NCBI RefSeq assembly: GCF_026230105.1
Contig: NC_079483.1
Location: 17,725,312 to 17,789,311, forward strand
Reading direction: 5' to 3'
DNA length: 64,000 bases
Source of the DNA: Diorhabda sublineata
Lineage: Eukaryota; Arthropoda; Insecta; Coleoptera; Chrysomelidae
Position 1 is the first letter of the stretch. Every line of letters begins with the position of its first letter. The position numbers and the translations under genes are program-made. The notes under the pieces were generated by a model that saw only the letters and a list, made by a program, of their open reading frames with translations, was not told the DNA's origin and searched no databases. Shown in pieces: positions 46,421-57,578 of this stretch.

Positions 46421-48125
46421 ATTTTTTCAATTTATATTTATTATAAAATTACAGTCTCAAAGACGTAGATTCTAAATTGTTTTAAGTAATCTGTGCCACA
46501 AAAATGTTTCTTCCGAGGTCTACCCTGTACAATATCTTCAAAAATGAGATTTATGAAATAATTTTTTTTTATGACTACTTAGTCGCTTCTTTTCTCTATC
46601 TAATGACGTAAATTGAGAATCTCTATGGACTTACATAAATTGGAAATCTCTATGGACTCTAGTTTAGAAATTATGAAAATTTTTATGTAAGCAAGTAAAT
46701 TTTTTTAGAAATTTTTATAATTGAAAACACCTCTAACTTTGGTGTCTTATAAATCGATTTATACTAATTTTTAAGAACCTATTCAATTTTTTAATGAATA
46801 TATGACAATTATTTTTTCAATTTATATTTATTATAAAATTACAGTCTCAAAGACGTATCTTCTAAATTGTTTCAAGTAATCTGTGTCACAAAAATGTTTC
46901 TTTCGAGGTCTACCCTGTACAATATCTTCAAAAATGAGATTTATGAAATAATTTTTTTTTATGACTACTTAGTCGCTTCTTTTCTCTATCTAATGACGTA
47001 AATTGAGAATCTCTATGGACTTACATAAATTGGAAATCTCTATGGACTCTAGTTTAGAAATTATGAAAATTTTTATGTAAGCAAGTAAATTTTTTTAGAA
47101 ATTTTTATAATTGAAAACACCTCTAACTTTGGTGTCTTATAAATCGATTTATACTAATTTTTAAGAACCTATTCAATTTTTTAATGAATATATGACAATT
47201 ATTTTTTCAATTTATATTTATTATAAAATTACAGTCTCAAAGACGTATCTTCTAAATTGTTTCAAGTAATCTGTGTCACAAAAATGTTTCTTTCGAGGTC
47301 TACCCTGTACAATATCTTCAAAAATGAGATTTATGAAACAAAATTTTTCATGATTACTTAGTTGCTTCTTTTCTCTATCAAATGACGTAAATTAAGAATC
47401 TCTATGGATTCTAGTTTAGAAATTATGAAAATTTTTATGTAAGCAAGTAAATTTTTTTAGAAATTTTTATAATTGAAAACAACTCGAACTTTGGTGTCTT
47501 ATAAATCGATTTATACTAACTTTTAAGGATCTATTTGATTTTTTAATGAATATATGACAATTATTTATTCAATTTATATTTATTATAAAATTACAGTCTC
47601 CAAGACGTAGATTCTGTATTGTTTCAAGTAATCTGTGTCACAAAAATGTTTCTTCCGAGGTCTACCCTGTACAATATCTTCAAAAATGAGATTTATGAAA
47701 TAAATTTTTTTATGACTACTTAGTCGCTTCTTTTTTCTATCGAATGACGTAAATTGGGAATCTCTATGGACTCTAGTTTAGAAATTATGAAAATTTTTAT
47801 GGACGCAAGTAAATTTTTTTAGAAATTTTTATAATTGAAAACAACTCGAACTTTGGTGTCTTATAAATCGATTTATACTAACTTTTAGGGATCTATTTAA
47901 TTTTTTAATGAATATATGACAATTATTTTATCAATTTATATGTATTATTGAATTACAGTCTCAAAGACGTAGATTCTAAATTGTTTCAAGTAATCTGTGT
48001 CACAAAAATGTTTCTTCCGAGGTCTACCCTGTACAATATCTACAAAACTTAAATTTAGGAAACAAATTTTTTATGACTGTTTAGTCGCATCTCTTCTCTA
48101 TCAAATGACATAAATTGAGTGTGTG
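46421..48125. repeat. 390/361-bp tandem array, about 4.5 units
   Basis: ACAGTCTC occurs at 46451, 46841, 47231, 47593 and 47954. The first two steps are 390 bases and the last two 362 and 361. The longer units contain an internal near-duplication (ATCTCTATGGACT...ACATAAATTGGAA then ATCTCTATGGACT), and the shorter ones lack it. All units share GAGGTCTACCCTGTACAATA. Divergence rises to the right, and the final unit fades near 48125. No sustained reading frame. Confidence 0.93.
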
Positions 48126-49621
48126 TGTATTCTAAAATTTCGAAATAAGGCAAATTTTTATGAACAAGAAACGATTTTCCTTTCAATTTACACTGAAGCT
48201 CCAGTTCCATAAGAAAAGATACTAATCATTAATATAAGTATTTAGCCAAATTAGATTTAAAATGTAAAATAGCTTTGATAGCTTTGATAAAATGTGATTT
48301 TTAAATATTTTTCACATATTTTTAATTGAAAATTCAAATATAATACATAAGTCGAAAAATCAAACTATCGAGTAGCGAACTTTGTTTTTCACTTTTTGAA
48401 AACTTACAAAGTTACCGCAATAGTTATTATTCACATGAAATTGTAAGTTTTCAAGCACCAATGGTGCAAAAAAGGATTTTCTAATTTTTTGACTTATGAC
48501 ACTATTTGAACGCAGGTGGCGTAATTAGATATAAGCGATAGCTGATGAATTTCTTTGCTTTGGTCATTAAATTGAAATTTATACCCATCAAATGGGATTT
48601 TTTTTATGTAGTAATGTATAATAATTATTATTTTATTATTGAATTTGAATTAAATAAAACTCAATACCAACAATAAATATACATACACAGTACGTTTTGT
48701 CGCAAACGTGCCATATTTTCAGTACTTGCTATTAAAATGAATTATTAAAAAAACCTTCCACCTTTTCCACACAATTTCATGATTATATTTCGGCACTCGG
48801 AAAAAATATCCACCCACCCATAAAAGAAGAAAATTAAATATACAAAAAGCGCACAGAAAATGAAACAGTAAAATCGCGACTTCCGTAAGCTTCGTCAGAA
48901 AGTACGCGGGACACTGAAAGCGGCAGGGAAATCAGCCGAAAAGCATGAAGCTTGAAAGCTTACTGGTTCGCTGGCGAGAGAGAGCCGAAAAACAGCTACA
49001 CGGCTACGGCGGAAAAGCTCAAAGTTCGGCAAACACGCCGGCTTGCGAATTGGCATGCGCCATATTCACACAAATCTAATCTATAACATCACATCATGTT
49101 CTCTACACAATTCAATATAAGAACGGATGGACAGGTGCTAGGATGGATAGGGTGATGAGTTTTGGGAGAGATTTTCGGTTATGGGCGATGCCGTTAATTC
49201 CATTCGAAGCAACAAGCGGATCAACTAGATTAAAGATTTCGGTGACAGACTTAAAATTGCTCATGCTTGTGATTAGGATCAAAATGAAAAATTGAATATA
49301 AATCAATTCTCAAAATCATCAATTCATTGTGAATTCGGCGACAACCATTTTGAAAAGAGATTTCGTATTTTATATCTTCATTGTCTCAGCTAACTAAACA
49401 GGTCTCATTTTACGGTTATCCGAAATTATTTTGTGGTTTTTCTCAATGTTTTCATCGGTGACTCTTTGGGGAGTGCGCTGCGTGCATCTTATTCGGTGCT
49501 CGTTTCGCCTCGTTTAAACTTATCAAAACCACTTTTCGATGGTTAATTTTCCTGGGGTAAAGTATCCATTTTTACCAATTGAACCGCTTCATTTAAAATG
49601 ATATAAGGCACAGAAGAATAA
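48126..49621. other. Unassigned DNA including a GC-rich block
   Basis: Mostly AT-rich. The GC-rich, CpG-rich part at 48870-49070 is listed separately. No open frame of interest and no repeat were recognised in the rest. Confidence 0.35.
48870..49070. promoter_or_regulatory. GC- and CpG-rich block, possible promoter or first exon
   Basis: A 200-base stretch (CGCGACTTCCG, GTACGCGGGACAC, GCGAGAGAGAGCC, CGGCTACGGCGG, CACGCCGGC) stands out from surroundings of about 30% G+C. It contains a GAGAGAGAG run like GAGA-factor sites. No long open frame or consensus TATA box was found, so direction and function are unknown. A single unrelated GC-rich insertion is an alternative. Confidence 0.28.
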
Positions 49622-50206
49622 TAAGACAGCTGTCAAATTTATACACAGCTAATCTACGTCAAAATGACCGCCGTGGGGTAAACAATCGACTTTCTCGTTA
49701 GTACCTATGTTGGCTTTTCCTGATTTTTCCCGATAGTGAGGAATGTTTTTTTATACTTTGTAATGTCAAGAGGACTACAAAGATGATTTTTACATCTATT
49801 TCAGTGGAATTACTACAGCGGAAACTCAGTAGATTTGCAGTTTTTTTTAGTCAGTTTGTAAGTAAGCTTTTAAGTAATTCACAAGACTTAGTTTTTTTGG
49901 AAATTGATTTCCATTGTTGCGTTCACGTTTATGAAACATGAGTTAGTACTTTTTAAGGCTACAAAGTGATAACTTAGTGACAGTACAAGGACAAATTCAA
50001 AACTTCTTTCACTAGATGAGATATTTAGACAGAGTTCTGCTCATTTTCCACAAGCTTCCAATAAAATTACTTTTTGAAAAGTCATTTCGCAATGAAACTG
50101 GAAATAATAACTACACAAAATCTATAGAAACTGACGGTAAAAGCATTTGTTTATCCCACGGCAGCCATTTTGAAATATACATCACCTGATTTTGACAGTT
50201 TCTTAG
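49622..50206. mobile_element. MITE-like element with long imperfect terminal inverted repeats
   Basis: The left end (49622-49715) contains CTGTCAAA, TCAAAATGACCGCCGTGGGG, TAAACAA, CTTTCTCGTTAGTACCTAT. The reverse complement of the right end (50206-50115) contains CTGTCAAA, TCAAAATGGCTGCCGTGGGA, TAAACAA, CTTTTACCGTCAGTTTCTAT in the same order. The arms are about 85-90 bases with roughly one mismatch in four. The interior has no coding. A non-autonomous DNA transposon about 585 bases long is the simplest reading. Confidence 0.7.
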
Positions 50207-51072
50207 ATTGCTCAATTTAATACTAGTAGAGTCATCTACGTGTCAGCCTACGAGCTTTTTGGTCTACCTAATGTGAGAATTTTGAAATTCGGTCAACACC
50301 TACATAATACGCTGCCGAGAACATGAAAAACTACTATAGAACTGGCGACATCATTTTCCGGCGATGAAAAATAAATATCATAACACTCTTTTGAGAGCCA
50401 ATCAACATTTGAATTGCGCTCATATTAAAACACTTTCTAAAAAAGTCTGAACTAGAGTTTTCTTTGGAATCAGTAAGATAGAAGGAATCTACAATACCTT
50501 CTAGGCATTCGTGAGATTATGGACATCACATTTTCAAATAGATGGATTGGAAGAAGAAGGACTATCGAGTGACCAGCAAATTCTTTGGATTTAGCACGTC
50601 TAGACAATTTCAAATAGCTTATTTCTAAAGAAAACTAGATGTAAGCAAGTCACAAGGCTTGAACAAAAGTTTATTATGAATTGATTTCTATTTCCAAAGA
50701 CAAGTAGGTAATATAGAACAAAGTAACATAACTGCAGGACAATATTGTCCTGTTTGTATTTGTAAATTGTAGAAAATTCGAATTTTTCATTTCTTTGTAC
50801 AGAAAACATATTTCCAGCATATGTACAACGTAATATATTTTCTATGAGAAATTTAAAAATCTAATAACATTCCAGGGAAGCTTTAAGAGGTTCTGGTACT
50901 GAATCCGAAATACCGATTGAAAGGGGTTACGCGTTGTATAATTAATAAAACAAAAAAAATTTTAAAAAAAGAAGTGATAAAAATATTCGCAATCTCCTTG
51001 CGGTTTGTGTACTATGAAGCCGATTTGTTTGTAGTCCAGACTCATATTTAGGCAGTAGAAACACTCTTTCAA
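50207..51072. other. Unassigned DNA
   Basis: No recognised gene or repeat. Confidence 0.35.
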
Positions 51073-51119
51073 TAACCTAACCTAACTAACCTATCATAAC
51101 CTAACCTAACCTAACCTAA
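51073..51119. repeat. Interstitial telomere-type (CCTAA)n tract
   Basis: Eight or nine CCTAA units, with two imperfect units in the middle (AACTAACC, TATCATAACC). Confidence 0.85.
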
Positions 51120-51206
51120 ACATACTTAGACAGTAGAAATACCCTTTCAACAACATAATATATTTCAAAATATGTAGACATTTATATTCCATAACTGAAT
51201 CAGTCA

Positions 51207-52022
51207 TTAGGTGGGCTGAAAAGTTCGTAGGCGTTCTTAGTATTAAATCCATATAATTCTCAGTTGACTGCAACCTTCAAAATACATGTGTATAAATTTG
51301 ACAGCTGTCATAATGTTATTTGATCGTCAGTGCTGCAGGTTTTCCGCGAATTTCATGTGTCTTGAATAATTGGTTCACCAGTCGACCATAGGGAATGATG
51401 CAGCCGCAGCTTTAACAGCCTACTCCTATTCTGCGAAGAACCGTTTATTTGTCGAGCGTACCTTTGTTTTTTTTCCTTTCTTCTGTTCTTTCCAATTCTG
51501 TTCTACCCAATTCCTAAACTGCAGTTGTCTTAATTCAAATCACAAACAACCCCACGTACCTCTCTCACTATAACTCTATTATTAGTTTTTGAAAATAACC
51601 TAAAAATGTAAACGTAGCGTATTCGACATGATGATTCCGATTAGTGTCAGCCAAATGAACTAACTTCCCCAAATTGTGGAAAGCAAAATTCATCTGCCAA
51701 GGACAAAAAGTATTTTGGGATGCACATGTTATAATATTTTCTTTAAAAGGAAAAACCCGTAAAAGGCGATTCCTACGTTGCGATATTTGTAGAAAACGAC
51801 AACATTTCAAGAAGAAAAATGTGTTGTTTCATCAAGGTGCCGCAAATTCATAAGAAGGTGATGAAATTACAAGAATTGGATTTTGAATTGCTTCGAATCC
51901 ACCGTATACTCGAGATCTAGCCCCCAGCGACTTGGTATCGTAAAATCATCGTATCGCCCCCGAAATTTTATTAAAAAAAATGTTTTTTCCTATGATAACA
52001 TACGAAATATTCAGCCCACTTG
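51207..52022 (+). mobile_element. Mariner element, lineage E, both terminal repeats present
   Basis: The left terminal repeat TTAGGTGGGCTGAAAAGTTC (from 51207) is matched in inverted orientation by TACGAAATATTCAGCCCACT at 52001-52020. The length of 816 bases is shorter than the roughly 1.3 kb typical of mariner, so the middle is deleted. Transposase remnants: VFWDAHVIIFSLKGKT (about 51712-51760), then NVLFHQGAAN where relatives have LFHQDNAPAH, so the second Asp is lost. After a frameshift come KLQELDFELL and RDLAPSD with the third Asp kept. N-terminal coding is not recognisable. Confidence 0.78.
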
Positions 52023-53775
52023 TTGGATTGGTATTTATTGCGATTTTGATATAGTTTCAAGCGAAATTCATATGAAATTACAGTTTTTGTTAATAATATT
52101 TGAATTAAACAACATACATTTATTGCCAATCATTTTTCAAACAGGGTAATTAATATTTTTGTTTCGAGTCGGAGCCTTTAAAAAAACCGATGAAGAATCT
52201 CTTGCCTGTGAACGTACTTTCGACAAAACAGCAATAATTGGAATTCTTCGGAGAAAGCTTTCACTCAGATTGCGATGAAAACATAGTGAAAATAGGAAAA
52301 TCCTCGAATGCGGTGCGGCAATTGAATTTTTTTGGTCGGCAATGCTGTTACGTTTTATCAGGATTAGAATCATGGATGCAGGATCAGGAGCGCTTTCATA
52401 ATATAGATGTAGTGTAACCTAATTTGAATCGCGAAATACGAATTTCCCCACGAGAAAATGTGTTAATCTATGAATAAAATATTGCAAGGACGATTTCAAT
52501 TGAAAATTTGAATATACAGTAATCCAAATTTTATACTAACAGCTGCAATATAGATTTAACTGGTAGCATTTTCCACTGCAATATTTTCAGATCTAGTTTG
52601 GTCTTCTAAATCTAGATTACGTCCTAGACTATCACTTCTTACGAAGTCTATTAGGTTAAAGATTGAATCTGTAATGTAGTATTTCATCAGAGCTTTTCCA
52701 AGGACTAGTACCATGAATATTACCTTTGTTAAACTAAAATAACGACAGTTCTCTGTAGTTTTTTCAACTCAATTCCTATTGGAATTACAATGACAGACCG
52801 TTTTGTTGTCTTCACTTATTAGTTCTGCCGTAATTTTGACGATTATTCCAATATGAACAGTTCCGTTTTCATCTTTTATTTGCCCAGTAGCTATTTCCAT
52901 ACTTGAAAAGTTATTTTTCCTACGATTCTCTCCATCAATAATTCTGTAGCTCTCAAAATAATTATCTTCTTTATTTCCCTCATTTCTCGTTATAACAAGG
53001 ACTTGATGAGATCATTTACTGATAGCTGGGATTGCTTTGATCTAGTCAACCCATTGAAGAGGTGATGTACTTGGTCTATGTCGATCAATCTACCCCTACA
53101 TGCCTGATAAATCTAGAAAATGCTTTCTTCTAGCTTTTTTTCAACACCTTATTATCAGTAAATGATTTTTTGTATCTATTTTACCCGTCCAGATCAGAAT
53201 CGCCAGTGTACTAAAAAATGTAGAGCTAATAAGCAACGTAAGGGCGCAGTTTCAGACACAAAATCGAGATGATGAAGAGGAAATTGGATAAAAATATATG
53301 ATAACAAAGTGGTTTGCTTTCTATGACATTTTCGGGGAGAGTACGATTTCCATGGCGCTTCGGTTTGGCTTAATTAGGCCAAAATAAACCGAAAATGAAT
53401 CATGAAATTTTTTGATATCTCGCTTCGTTTTCGAGATATCGATACTTAAATTTATAACTAAACGTTAGTTCAAAATTCGCTTTATTGAACAGATGGCGTT
53501 CAATACTTCGTTTCAAATGAATATTTTATCACTTCAAATTCAATATGAATCTTGTAATTCGATAAATAAAAGATTTTTTATTTAATTTTTAAATTATTTA
53601 CCTTGATACTCCAAAATAATATTAAAAAAACAGATTTTTATAACAAAATGAGCCATAACAACAAAAATAATAATAAAATAAAACTAAATAATCCTCATGG
53701 CGAAGAAAAATTCTTTTTAGACAATTTTGGCTGTAAAAAATTCACGATTCTTAACACTTGAAGTGCACCACGTGT
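52023..53775. other. Unassigned DNA
   Basis: No gene recognised. A perfect short palindrome GATATCTCG...CGAGATATC lies at 53413-53440. An open frame at 52137-52373 on the minus strand has no recognisable homology. Confidence 0.35.
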
Positions 53776-53826
53776 AGGTGAGGTTAGGTTAGGTTAGGTT
53801 ATGTTAGGTTAGGTTAGGTTAGGTTA
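53776..53826. repeat. Interstitial telomere-type (TTAGG)n tract
   Basis: Ten GGTTA units with a single variant (GGTTATGTTA) in the middle. It runs in the opposite strand sense to the other three tracts in the window. Confidence 0.88.
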
Positions 53827-55012
53827 AATTGATATATACAAATATTAAATGGAAATACATTTTTTCCAAAAACGACGCGAGATATCGAAAAATTGTATTC
53901 TTCATTTTCGACTTATTTTGTGTCCATTTACAAAATGGCATAGTCAAATCCAGCCACGGAATTCGTACTCGTGCCACATTTTTATACCGATTTTATGTTT
54001 CGGAATGGAACTAGTAAAAAATGTTATTAGGTAGATTGGGAAATAGAAAATAAAGGAAAAGGAAGACCTACATATGGTCTATTTTTATGAAAGGAAGAGT
54101 ATGAAAATAATAAACCATTCGTAATCTATAATCGTATTTATTTACAACTTTTTGCATCGTTATATCTCAGAAATGGTGGCTCGTAGGAAAAACACTATTA
54201 GTGCGTTTCTTGTAAATAATTTCATGATCTACAGTTTTTGTCTGAGGTATTTTTGTGGTAAAACTTACCGTTTTACTGATAATCGCGAAAAACTCCGTTT
54301 TTTGATCTTTGACTTTGAATAAAATTTTTTCCATACGCGGAAATGATGGGAAACACTCAAATGTTATTTTCAATTGTGTATTGAACAATTTTACTGATTT
54401 TCAGCTCGATGAGAATTTATATAGCTTCACTCTTATTTTTTGGTCCTATTTGACCGGACTATTATAATCAGATAAAAGGAAGCTAAACGTAAAATAGTGA
54501 GTTGAAAATATTTGACATTGTTAGAAAAAATATAATAAAGCATAACGTTAATCTGAGCTATTAAATCGAGCGAATTTTATAAAAAAATGTGAAAACAAAT
54601 CCGAAATTCCCAGATTTTCAGTTAAAACTAAACTTTTAACAACAGATATTTGTGTTTAATAACACTGCGGTATCTCGGCAGTCACTTTTCTCCCATATCC
54701 CCTCTCTTCTACCTGTTGTATGCTAATTTAAACTCGTCTTTTGTTTCTCGCCAAACCGCCAACTTTAGTTTGGAAAGAAACTTTTAAGTCCCTATTTATT
54801 TGTCTTCGCGTTTTGAGAAAAGGGCGATAGATATTAAAATTTAATTTCTCCTTCCAAACTTTACACTCAAACCATTATGTTAGCGGCGAAGTTTCCAACA
54901 ATCCAGATAGAAATTTTTAATTGGAGCAAACAATAGTGTTTGTATTAGAAAAACATACATTTCCAGTTTTATGAATGCAACTTTGATTATTCACAATGAA
55001 CACACTGTTTAC
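53827..55012. other. Unassigned DNA
   Basis: No gene recognised. Overlapping short open frames at 53829-54034 and 54167-54388 look fortuitous. Confidence 0.35.
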
Positions 55013-55130
55013 ACTACACCAACACACTCACGATTACACTGTCTGACGCGCGCTTCGATAACCAAGTTATCATCTTCAGATATTGAAGGCGAACTGTCTC
55101 TGAAGACGACAACTTGGTTATCGAAACGCA
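55013..55130. mobile_element. Rearranged foldback-family fragment with two divergent hammerhead-like motifs
   Basis: It begins with the arm shared with the elements at 17519 and 22514 (ACTACACCAACAC, then ACTGTCTGACGC). The minus strand of 55041-55079 gives CTGAAGA-TGATAAC-TTG-GTTATC-GAAGCGCGCGTC, a core with A-to-G at the last GAAA position. The plus strand of 55094-55130 gives CTGTCT-CTGAAGACGACAAC then TTGGTTATCGAAACGC and is cut before the GCGTC cleavage triplet. Two copies thus diverge from a 20-base spacer. Confidence 0.65.
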
Positions 55131-55556
55131 TTTTGAATGAAGTGTGATTTGCAAAACTTTTTATTTACTTTGTTAAGAAAATATACACACACACACACCT
55201 CGTATGAAATATGGGTGAAAATATTGAAGCATTGCTTTCAAAAAAGTTTTATATTGAACTTTTTTGTTGAAGCTATTAATGAAGTTGAAAACTTCACCTG
55301 ATTCGATACCTACTTCAAAAGAAAAGTTTCAGCTAACTCAGCGGAAAACTTGAATATATTTAAATTGTATTTAGGGATGCAACGTCCCCTAATATTCAAA
55401 AAAATATAAAAAAAACTATTTATCATTCATTCGATATTCATATTTTACGCTTTTGAATTCCTTAGCAAAATCATTTTTATCGTTTTCAATATCTGGCTGG
55501 TTTTATCTGCGTTTTCAATATGGAATGAAAAAAAAAATGGCACACAAAGCAATTAC

Positions 55557-55624
55557 CTTTTGAGACTGCGATTCTCATTTCCGCTAGGACTGATTTGCGA
55601 AGTGAGGATATGACATTTTCGTAC
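55557..55624 (-). CDS. Candidate 68-bp internal exon, unknown gene
   Basis: The acceptor TTTTTCCTTTGTTTCAG (ending at 55625) and donor CAAAAG|GTAATTG (GT at 55556-55555) are both close to consensus. Two frames are open. The more protein-like one reads YENVISSLRKSVLAEMRIAV then SK, an amphipathic helix-like segment, with one base carried in and one carried out. The other reads CHILTSQISPSGNENRSLK. If the first frame is right, the carried-out G would complete the first codon (GTG) of the 31.0-kb candidate exon, so the two could belong to one minus-strand gene with long introns. The family is not recognised. Confidence 0.4.
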
Positions 55625-56221
55625 CTGAAACAAAGGAAAAACGTTATTTACGAGGAAAAATATTAAAACAATATCGACATATTGCAGGATTTCAGATAGG
55701 ATAAGTTTTTCACTCCGTGAAACTGAACTAGTAAATAAACAAGTCAATTGATAATTTATTTATGCTCAAATTTGTGTTTATCGAGAAATATGATTCGTGC
55801 GCTTTTATTTGATGTCGTTCCTATAATTATTTCTCTTAATTAAATCATTGGTCATGAGCCAATTAAGTCTTTAAATCGTCTACTTCTGCTTTAGAGATTT
55901 TTTTCTCATCGTTGCATGATTCTGGAAGAAATTTGGATGATCTTAGGGTACAAACTTGACTTTTCTGAAAATTAGTAACAAGAATGAAGCAAACCAAACT
56001 GATTATACGATTTGTTCTGAACAAAAATTGAGATTTTGTTCAAGATGAAGCTGATGCCAGTAATAGTTCTTCACAGAAGGCAATCAAGAAGTTATGAAGA
56101 ATAACTGAAAATTAGAGAATCAAATATTCGACAACTAAGTTGGAATATTCAAAAAGAAGTGAAAATATTTGAAGTTGAAACTGGCTACCACAACTATGGC
56201 TAAATGTTAATACCACTACGA
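55625..56221. other. Unassigned DNA
   Basis: No recognised gene or repeat; possibly intron of the minus-strand exon candidate to its left. Confidence 0.3.
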
Positions 56222-56715
56222 GGGTTGTTACTTAAGCATTAAGATATGGTTTTAGGATCAATACACTATGCATGCGTTTGAGCCGATTGAGGTATCTCAA
56301 AACAGGTGATTTGAACTCATCAACTGCTTCTTCAGGTTTAGAAAAACGTTAACGAAAATGATTCGTCCTCAGCAGTTAGTTTCCAACACTTCTGGCAAAC
56401 AAATGCTGGTGTATCATTCAGAATTGACCGCACCAAGTTGCTCAAATGGTATCCAATTCGAACAAATCTTTTTGACAGCTATATTGACGGTGTGCGAGTG
56501 GAAATAATGCCATCAATCTCACGGTACGATCTTGAATTTACGCACAGTAACCAAAACTTTATTTTCCACTAGTACTGATTGAATTTAGTTACATTGATAT
56601 AAATGATATCCCAAGTGCTACTTAAGTCGCAATAAACTGGTTTGTGCGACTGGCGATTTTCCCGAAGACTGTTCCATGCTACTTGTTGACAATTGTTGCT
56701 TTGGTATAGCCGGCT
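56222..56715 (-). pseudogene. Mariner relic, lineage F, internally deleted
   Basis: The minus-strand translation contains FEQLGAVNSE, a stop, YTSICLPEVLETN, then after a deletion KPEEAVDEFKSPVL followed by RLKRMHSV. Relatives of this lineage read QLGAVNS.WYTTICLPEV..., and near the C-terminus FSTPEEAVDAFKSHV...W...F..W..RMQKCI. The whole catalytic core between those blocks (second and third Asp) is missing. The region before QLGAV is unrecognisable. The minus-strand end at 56222 reads GTAACAACCCTC, probably the 3' terminal repeat. Confidence 0.68.
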
Positions 56716-57429
56716 CGAGTAGTATTTGTTAATAAAATGTATTAGATAGTTAATTTAACAATATTTAGATAATTTAAAGTTAAAAAACCGTCCCATGAAC
56801 TGGAATTTTGCGCTATAACACGTACACCTTCGCCCTATAAACCCCTAAAACGGTTGAGCGAACAAAAATATTTGTAGAAAATTTCAATCCCTACAACTTT
56901 TGCGATTTAAATTCACAGTTTCACATTAAATATATAAGAACGTTTTGAAACATTATTTGCAGTATTAAAATGAAAGTTTACACAGAATTTTAACTTTTGT
57001 TTGATTATACGGTAAAGCCCTGATTTGACTGTACTATTATATGCTTTCTATTGAACATTATGAGTGTACATTTTCATTGCAGTAAACTAACTTTGAAACA
57101 ACTCTACGTAAACTCCTATATATGCAGTCCTATAAAGCGCATAAATATTGACATTGTGAATTAATTGCAAACTAAGTTCATGAGATTTTTGTTTGCTTCA
57201 TTTTCTCTATATTCGTATATATTATACAACAATTCGAGCGATTATATGCTTATTTCATGAAAAAATTGAATATGATTTTCTTCCTTTATACAATGTCTTC
57301 TTTGCATTTTATTTCTTTTATACTCTCCCTTTGTTCCAGTTGATATCCATGTTCATTCTTTCGACTTCTTTATTCCATATATTTATAAATTTTCGTACCT
57401 TAGTTTTTCGCATACATTTTCCTCTAGCT

Positions 57430-57560
57430 GTTGGTATTTAGATTTCTTGTCTATCTATTGTGTCAAAAGCCTTTCTCAGATCTATGTAAGCTATATTTAA
57501 ATCCTCTACTTCTTGGATTTTCTTTCCTATTAGTCTTGTGACAAATATACAAACTCAATT
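57430..57560 (-). pseudogene. Non-LTR reverse transcriptase motif A fragment
   Basis: The minus-strand translation reads FVTRLIGKKIQEVEDLNIAY then IDLRKAFDTIDRQ. The DL.KAFDT. text is RT motif A with the first catalytic Asp. Nothing after it looks like RT motif B or the FADD box, so only about 40 codons survive. Confidence 0.65.
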
Positions 57561-57562
57561 GA

Positions 57563-57578
57563 ACCTAACCTAACCTAA
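57563..57578. repeat. Short (CCTAA)n tract
   Basis: Three CCTAA units immediately right of the RT fragment. Too short to distinguish from chance on its own, but in keeping with the longer tracts at 51.1 and 53.8 kb. Confidence 0.4.
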
